Positions 62,405-64,000 of a DNA stretch of 64,000 nt are shown here, one piece after another; the first letter of the stretch is position 1; each line of letters opens with the position of its first letter. Under the pieces are notes generated by a model that did no database searches, was not told the DNA's origin, and worked only from the letters and a program-made list of their open reading frames with translations. Source of the stretch: Ancylothrix sp. D3o (lineage in GTDB: Bacteria; Cyanobacteriota; Cyanobacteriia; Cyanobacteriales; Oscillatoriaceae). The position numbers were made by a program, and so were the translations under genes. The stretch lies in contig NZ_JAMXEX010000003.1 of assembly GCF_025370775.1 (NCBI RefSeq), forward strand, positions 1 through 64,000, read 5' to 3'.

Positions 62405-64000
62405 ATGTCGTTAAACAGCAACAATCAGGATGCCACCTTTAAAGCCGACCTCCAAACCGGCCTAAACGCCATCAAACAAAGCGACTACCCCACCGCCATC
62501 ACCCACCTCGAACATCTCTGCCAAAGCCAACTTTCCTCCTCCACCCTCGTAAAAGCCCAAATGGGCCTAGTTATCGCCTACCACCGCACCGGCCAAACCA
62601 ACCAAGCCATCACCCTCTGCCAAACTCTCCGCCAAAGCAACAACCCCAAAATCAAACAGTGGGCCGACCAAACCCTCGCCACCCTCAATAAAAAAACCGT
62701 AGATCCCACCGGCTTTATCCCCCTCAACGAGCACAGAAGCGCCGACGACATCGGTTTCGTGCCCCTACAGCCATCCCAACCAGTTGCAGCTAAAGCAAAA
62801 ACCCCCCTACCCCCTCCACCCCCTCCACCCCGTCCCAAAGAACTCGACAAACCCCAGCCAAACATTACCCCCACGCCTACCCCCTTTGTATGGCGCAACG
62901 CCAACCGAATCGAAAAAAACTGGAAACCCTTACCCTCACTCAAACTCTGGCCGCTTTACCTCCTCCAAGTTGTCACCGCCTACGCTTTGTTTCGGGTTGT
63001 TCACGCCGTTTTACAGTCGGCCATGTCCACAACCAATCAACTGTTATATTTTTTCCGACTTAACCCCATTCAGCTTTTTTATTTGGATCAATCTCTACCT
63101 ATTGCCTTTGCCTTAATTTTGTTATTTGTTATTTCTCCCTTCTTTTTAGATAAAATTCTGCAAGTTTTTGGCAATCTTAAAGCTTTTTCTACTAATCAAC
63201 TAGAAAAACATAGCCCGGAAGCAGTTAAATTACTCAAGCGTTTGTGTGGAGCAAAAAATCTCCCTTGGCCGGTTTTAAAACTTCTGCCGATTGACCTGCC
63301 GGTAGTGTTCACCTACGGTAATTTGCGGCGCAATGCGCGCATTGTCGTCAGCCAAGGTTTGCTTAACCGGCTCAAAGATGACGAAATTGCGGCGATTTAT
63401 GCTGGGGAAATTGGGCATATTTTATATGGAGATTTTGCTTTGATTTCTTGGTCAGTTGCCTTGTGTCAAGTTCCTTATTTGCTGTACTGGCAAGTGGCGC
63501 GGTGGGGTCAACAATGGCAAAATATCTCCCGCTGGCAAGCTAAGTTTCTGTTTTTTTGTTCACGGGTGATTTCTGTCTGTAGTTATGCGGTTTATTGGTT
63601 ATTTCGTTTACCGGCTTTATGGTTAAACCGCCGTCGATTTTATTACAGCGACCGCTACAGTGCTCAAATTACCGGCAACCCCAATGCTTTAACTCGTGCT
63701 CTGCTTAAAATTGCTGCCGGTATGACAGAACATATCGAAAAAACGCGCTCTACGAGTTATTTGTTAGAAAGTTTTGATGTGGTGGCGCCGGTCGGTCATC
63801 GGCAAGCGGTGACAATTGGCCCTTATATCGACAAAAAACCGGTGGAACCTCTCTTAAGCTGGGATATCACCAACCCTTATCGTTATTGGTTAGCGATTAA
63901 TAATAGTCATCCACCGCTAGGCGACCGGCTCAATATTCTTGGCGGTTGCGCTAAGTTTTGGAAGCTAGACACAGAGTTGGAATTGAACTCTCCACAAAAA
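62405..64000 (+). CDS. M48-like membrane protein with altered zinc site (3' end cut off)
   Basis: 532 codons to the window end, no stop reached. Residues about 10-100 form TPR-like helices (DYPTAITHLEHLCQ, AQMGLVIAYHRTGQTNQAI). A Pro-rich linker follows at 130-165 and membrane helices at about 180-200 and 225-250. The M48 core starts near 275. The zinc motif reads AGEIGH at 333-338, with Gly334 where HExxH has its first His. The Glu of the R-x-R-E-Y-x-A-D motif is Phe412 (RRRFYYSD). With two of three ligands missing it is probably a pseudoprotease. ATG at 62405 is the only good start. Confidence 0.8.
   Translation, partial: MSLNSNNQDATFKADLQTGLNAIKQSDYPTAITHLEHLCQSQLSSSTLVKAQMGLVIAYHRTGQTNQAITLCQTLRQSNNPKIKQWADQTLATLNKKTVDPTGFIPLNEHRSADDIGFVPLQPSQPVAAKAKTPLPPPPPPPRPKELDKPQPNITPTPTPFVWRNANRIEKNWKPLPSLKLWPLYLLQVVTAYALFRVVHAVLQSAMSTTNQLLYFFRLNPIQLFYLDQSLPIAFALILLFVISPFFLDKILQVFGNLKAFSTNQLEKHSPEAVKLLKRLCGAKNLPWPVLKLLPIDLPVVFTYGNLRRNARIVVSQGLLNRLKDDEIAAIYAGEIGHILYGDFALISWSVALCQVPYLLYWQVARWGQQWQNISRWQAKFLFFCSRVISVCSYAVYWLFRLPALWLNRRRFYYSDRYSAQITGNPNALTRALLKIAAGMTEHIEKTRSTSYLLESFDVVAPVGHRQAVTIGPYIDKKPVEPLLSWDITNPYRYWLAINNSHPPLGDRLNILGGCAKFWKLDTELELNSPQK

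Overview
The window comes from a cyanobacterium, most likely a filamentous non-heterocystous Oscillatoriales-type organism. The evidence is gene content: the photosystem II assembly lipoprotein Psb27, a CpcS/CpeS-type phycobiliprotein lyase, a CPP1-like J-related protein, the circadian-associated COP23 domain, an SLH-OprB porin, 4-hydroxyphenylpyruvate dioxygenase, SigG, DUF2232, and Ser/Thr kinase-WD40 proteins. The rank is inferred from style (multi-PAS hybrid kinase, RTX proteins, STRR-like repeats), not proven. The sequence is chromosomal. I see no rRNA, no CRISPR array, no phage module and no intact transposase.

Layout. 0-9.4 kb is an envelope and stress region. It holds the ECF sigma factor SigG with its putative membrane anti-sigma partner, a gamma-glutamylcyclotransferase-like protein, a COP23 protein followed by a trypsin-like protease, an SLH porin with a small secreted partner, and an 825-residue RTX/Calx-beta surface protein. 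9.7-24.9 kb is mostly housekeeping and photosynthesis: leuS, a secreted GHL10-type glycosidase-like protein, psb27, a YheT-like hydrolase, a Crp/Fnr regulator, UspA, DUF2232, CobT-like, a phycobilin lyase followed by a solute-binding lipoprotein, and an aldo/keto reductase with a ferredoxin tail. 25-32.5 kb holds a bifunctional nuclease, ribE, a LytM endopeptidase, pgeF, a CPP1-like gene, hppD and an SDR. 32.7-42.8 kb holds a 1190-residue PAS-rich hybrid kinase, a class-V aminotransferase, tRNA-Asn, an NYN ribonuclease-like protein, a WD40 protein, DUF4058, an EACC1-like small protein and an SRPBCC protein. 42.8-52.5 kb holds a bestrophin beside pheS, divergent surE, a GT39 glycosyltransferase, a kinase-WD40 protein, a transglutaminase and a small XRE regulator. 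52.5-64 kb holds an MCP-like transducer, secreted unknowns, a second bestrophin, prfC, two tandem RTX paralogues and, cut by the window end, an M48-like membrane protein that lacks key zinc ligands.

Regulation and DNA structure. The most striking regulatory signal is a 13-nt perfect complement to the conserved single-stranded motif of the cyanobacterial small RNA Yfr1, sitting on the ribosome binding site of the SLH porin (4818-4830). Other signals are an ECF-like promoter in front of sigG, a terminator-like hairpin with no plus-strand gene upstream between two divergent genes (52169-52216), and a nested hairpin island (453-532). At larger scale the sequence is very rich in RCCGGY (ACCGGC/GCCGGT), apparently without GCGATCGC (HIP1). 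The plus strand also alternates between G/T-rich and A/C-rich domains independently of gene direction.

Limits. Functions are from reading motifs by eye. No database search was possible, and protein residue positions are approximate unless a residue is named.
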